Assembly (NCBI RefSeq): GCF_009720385.1
Contig: NZ_ML769305.1
Location: 142,208-206,207 of the forward strand
Direction: 5' to 3'
DNA length: 64,000 bases
From: Catellatospora vulcania
GTDB taxonomy: Bacteria; Actinomycetota; Actinomycetes; Mycobacteriales; Micromonosporaceae
A model generated the notes under the pieces. The model was given only the letters and a program-made list of their open reading frames with translations, had not been told where the DNA came from and ran no database searches. This document shows, piece after piece, positions 61,590 through 64,000 of the stretch (its first letter is position 1; each line of letters begins with the position of its first letter). The translations under genes were made by a program, and so were the position numbers.

Positions 61590-64000
61590 TCAGCGTGCTC
61601 CGCGGACCAGCGGGAACGGCAGCGTCTCCCGGATGGACCGTCCGGTGAGCAGCATGACCAGCCGGTCGACGCCGATGCCGAGACCGCCGGTGGGCGGCAT
61701 GGCGTACTCGAGCGCCTGCAGGAAGTCCTCGTCCAGCTCCATCGCCTCCGGGTCGCCGCCCGCCGCCAGCAGCGACTGCTCGGTGAGCCGGCGGCGCTGC
61801 TCGATCGGGTCGGTCAGCTCGGAGTACGCGGTGCCCAGCTCGGTGCCGAAGGCGACCAGGTCCCAGCGCTCGGCCAGCCGCGCGTCCACGCGGCTCTGCC
61901 TAGTCAGCGGGGACACGTCGGTCGGGAAGTCCTTGTAGAACGTCGGCAGGACGGTCTTCTCCTCGACCAGGCGCTCGTACATCTCCAGCACCACCGCGCC
62001 GCGGCCCCACTTCGGGTCGTACGGGATCTTCGCGTCGTCGCAGAGTTTGCGCAGCTTCTCCACGTCGGTGTCGGCGGTGATCTCCTCGCCGAGCGCGGAC
62101 GAGATCGCCTCGTCGACGGTGCGCACCGTCCAGTCCCCCGACACGTCGTGCGGCTGGCCGTCATGCATGATCACGCATTCGCCGTTGGCGGCCCGTGCCG
62201 CGGACTGCACGACCTCGCGGGTCAGCGTCAGCATCGAGTCGTAGTCGGCATAGGCCTGATACGCCTCCAGCATGGAGAACTCGGGATTGTGCTTGTAGTC
62301 CACGCCCTCGTTGCGGAAGGTGCGGCCCAGCTCGAACACCTTCTCCACGCCCCCGACGGCCAGCCGCTTCAGATACAGCTCGGGCGCGATGCGCAGGTAG
62401 AGGCGCAGGTCGTAGGCGTTGATGTGGGTGGTGAACGGGCGGGCGTTGGCGCCGCCGTGGATACGCTGCAGGATCGGTGTCTCCACCTCGATGAAGCCGC
62501 GGTCGCTGAACGACTGGCGCAGGCTGTGCACCGCCGCGCTGCGCGCCCGCAGCAGGTCGCGGGCCGTGCTGCTGGTGATCAGATCGAGGTAGCGCTGGCG
62601 GACCTTGGCCTCCGGGTCGCTCAGGCCGCTGTGCTTGTCCGGCAGCGGGCGCAGGCACTTGCCGGTGATCTCCCAGGTGTCCACGTGCACCGACAGCTCG
62701 CCGCGCCTGGTGGTGACGACCTCGCCGGTGACGCCGACGTGGTCGCCGATGTCGACGGTCTCGGTCCACGCCGCTACGTCGCGGTCGAGCATGAGCTGCA
62801 GGTCGCCGCTCCAGTCCCGGATGGTCGCGAACGCGAGGTGGCCGTGGTCGCGCTGCAGCATCACCCGGCCGGCGACCTTCACCTGGTCCCCGGTGCGCGT
62901 GTCGGCGGGCGTCGCGCGGTGCCGCTCGCGGATCTGCCCGCAGGTCGCGGTCGGATGGAAGCCCACCGGGTACGGGTCGACACCGTCGGCGCGCAGCCGT
63001 TCGAGCTTGGCCAGGCGTACCGCCATCTGCTCGTTGACGCTCTCGTCGGCCGCTGCGGCGGCCAGCGCGGCCGGTTCCACGGGCGCGGGCAGGCCCTCCA
63101 GCACGGGCGCGGCGGTCGCGTCCAGCGCGGCGACCGGGGTGCCCGGCACGGTCAGGAAGCCCTCGGCGATCGCCGAGGCCAGGCCGACCTTGGCCAGGTC
63201 GCGCCGCTCACCGAAGCACAGGTAGCGCGGCACCCACTCGGGCTGGTACTTGATGTTCGACCGGTACAGCTGCTCCAGCTGCCACCACTTGGAGAAGAAC
63301 ATCAGCACCCGCCGCCACAGCCGCAGGACCGGCCCCGCGCCGATGCGGCCGCCCTCCTCGAACACGGCCCGGAACACCGCGAAGTTCAGCGAGACCCGCT
63401 CCACGCCCAGCTTGGGCGCGGCGTTCATGAGCGCGGTGACCATGAACTCCATGACGCCGTTCTCGGCCTCGTGGTCGCGGCGCATCAGGTCCAGCGACAG
63501 ACCGCGGCGGCCCCACGGGGAGAACGACAGCATCGAGCGCACGACGCCGTCGCGGTCGCGGGCCTCGACCAGCACGCACTGCCCGTCGTTGGGGTCGCCG
63601 ATGCGGCCCAGCGCCATGGAGAAGCCGCGTTCGCTGTCGGTGTCGCGCCACCGGGTGGCCAGCTCGGCGATCTCCTTCATCTCGTCGGGCGGGATCTCGG
63701 CGTGCCGGCGCACCGTCGAGGTGTAACCGGCCCGCTCGACCCGGTTGACGGCCTGGCGCACCTGGCGCATCTCCCGGCCTTCCAGGGAGTACCGGTCGGT
63801 CAGCAGGATCGCCTCGTCGCCCAGCTCCAGGACCTTCAACCCGGCCTTGTGGTACGCGGTCGCGCCCTCCTCGCTCGCGCCCATGGCCGCCGGGGTCCAG
63901 GCGTAGCTGCGCGCCTCCACCAGCCACGCCTCGATGGCCTGGCCCCAGGCCTCCGGGTCGCCGATCGGATCGCCACTGGCCAGGCTGACCCCGTTGACCG
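61590..64000 (-). CDS. lysX: Bifunctional lysylphosphatidylglycerol synthetase/lysine--tRNA ligase (5' partial)
   Basis: 803 residues are visible; the start lies beyond base 64000, where the frame stays open ([18 protein letters not shown]). The visible N-terminal part is the DUF2156 transferase domain ([48 protein letters not shown]), which moves lysine to phosphatidylglycerol. From about the middle follows a class II lysyl-tRNA synthetase: OB-fold, motif 2 with [14 protein letters not shown] and motif 3 [16 protein letters not shown]. The protein makes lysyl-PG, raising cationic-peptide resistance, as in mycobacterial LysX. The missing part should hold membrane helices. Confidence 0.95.
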   Translation of the reverse strand, partial: VNGVSLASGDPIGDPEAWGQAIEAWLVEARSYAWTPAAMGASEEGATAYHKAGLKVLELGDEAILLTDRYSLEGREMRQVRQAVNRVERAGYTSTVRRHAEIPPDEMKEIAELATRWRDTDSERGFSMALGRIGDPNDGQCVLVEARDRDGVVRSMLSFSPWGRRGLSLDLMRRDHEAENGVMEFMVTALMNAAPKLGVERVSLNFAVFRAVFEEGGRIGAGPVLRLWRRVLMFFSKWWQLEQLYRSNIKYQPEWVPRYLCFGERRDLAKVGLASAIAEGFLTVPGTPVAALDATAAPVLEGLPAPVEPAALAAAAADESVNEQMAVRLAKLERLRADGVDPYPVGFHPTATCGQIRERHRATPADTRTGDQVKVAGRVMLQRDHGHLAFATIRDWSGDLQLMLDRDVAAWTETVDIGDHVGVTGEVVTTRRGELSVHVDTWEITGKCLRPLPDKHSGLSDPEAKVRQRYLDLITSSTARDLLRARSAAVHSLRQSFSDRGFIEVETPILQRIHGGANARPFTTHINAYDLRLYLRIAPELYLKRLAVGGVEKVFELGRTFRNEGVDYKHNPEFSMLEAYQAYADYDSMLTLTREVVQSAARAANGECVIMHDGQPHDVSGDWTVRTVDEAISSALGEEITADTDVEKLRKLCDDAKIPYDPKWGRGAVVLEMYERLVEEKTVLPTFYKDFPTDVSPLTRQSRVDARLAERWDLVAFGTELGTAYSELTDPIEQRRRLTEQSLLAAGGDPEAMELDEDFLQALEYAMPPTGGLGIGVDRLVMLLTGRSIRETLPFPLVRGAR

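Overview
The window is very G+C-rich DNA with strong GC bias in third codon positions, many GTG starts, probable leaderless genes, an FHA-ABC exporter, a PASTA-less Ser/Thr kinase, LysX, and secreted CBM2-linked glycan hydrolases. This points to a mycelial actinomycete. The mix of families and the intergenic palindromes suggest Micromonosporaceae (inference; no rRNA is present to settle it). No rRNA, tRNA, CRISPR array or complete insertion sequence was seen.

Layout. 1-5.7 kb: two permeases of a sugar ABC importer and a GH1 beta-glucosidase, the latter behind a long leader with three LacI/CebR-like operators. Together with the secreted GH6 cellulase at 37.5-39.6 kb this suggests uptake and hydrolysis of cello-oligosaccharides. 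5.7-16.7 kb: Ser/Thr kinase, Gfo/Idh/MocA oxidoreductase, a lytic polysaccharide monooxygenase with CBM2, a Na+/H+ antiporter, a fused FHA-ABC transporter, and a thioredoxin/DUF4395 pair. 17-27 kb: an MFS exporter with a C-terminal winged-helix-like tail, a GH18 chitinase, an SGNH hydrolase, an SDR, a TPR-like membrane protein and a secreted N-acetylmuramoyl-L-alanine amidase. 27-37.5 kb: trmB, a TM2 protein, valS behind a possible valine attenuator, a molybdate-type ATPase with a molbindin-like regulator, YceI and a bifunctional penicillin-binding protein. 40-44 kb: a TetR gene divergent from a BVMO-SDR-alpha/beta-hydrolase operon that could turn a secondary alcohol into a ketone, then an ester, then acid plus alcohol. 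44-49 kb: a glucose-dehydrogenase-like MDR enzyme, a prolyl oligopeptidase, a GNAT and a metallophosphoesterase.

49.3-52.8 kb is an accessory patch: a decayed gene with in-frame stops, an AIPR-family (abortive-infection-type) gene whose base composition is clearly less GC-rich than its surroundings, an uncharacterised 165-aa gene and small ORFs. 52.8-64 kb returns to ordinary chromosome: Sir2 deacetylase, 2H phosphoesterase, KDG kinase and KDPG aldolase divergent from an IclR regulator, a secreted lysozyme-like protein, a polysaccharide deacetylase and the 3' part of lysX.

The most unusual feature is the set of long intergenic palindromes. One family (A) occurs six times plus one variant, mostly between converging genes, with compensatory arm changes. 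A second (B) occurs three times and a third (C) twice, and there are three singletons. They probably act as bidirectional terminators or as dispersed palindromic elements.
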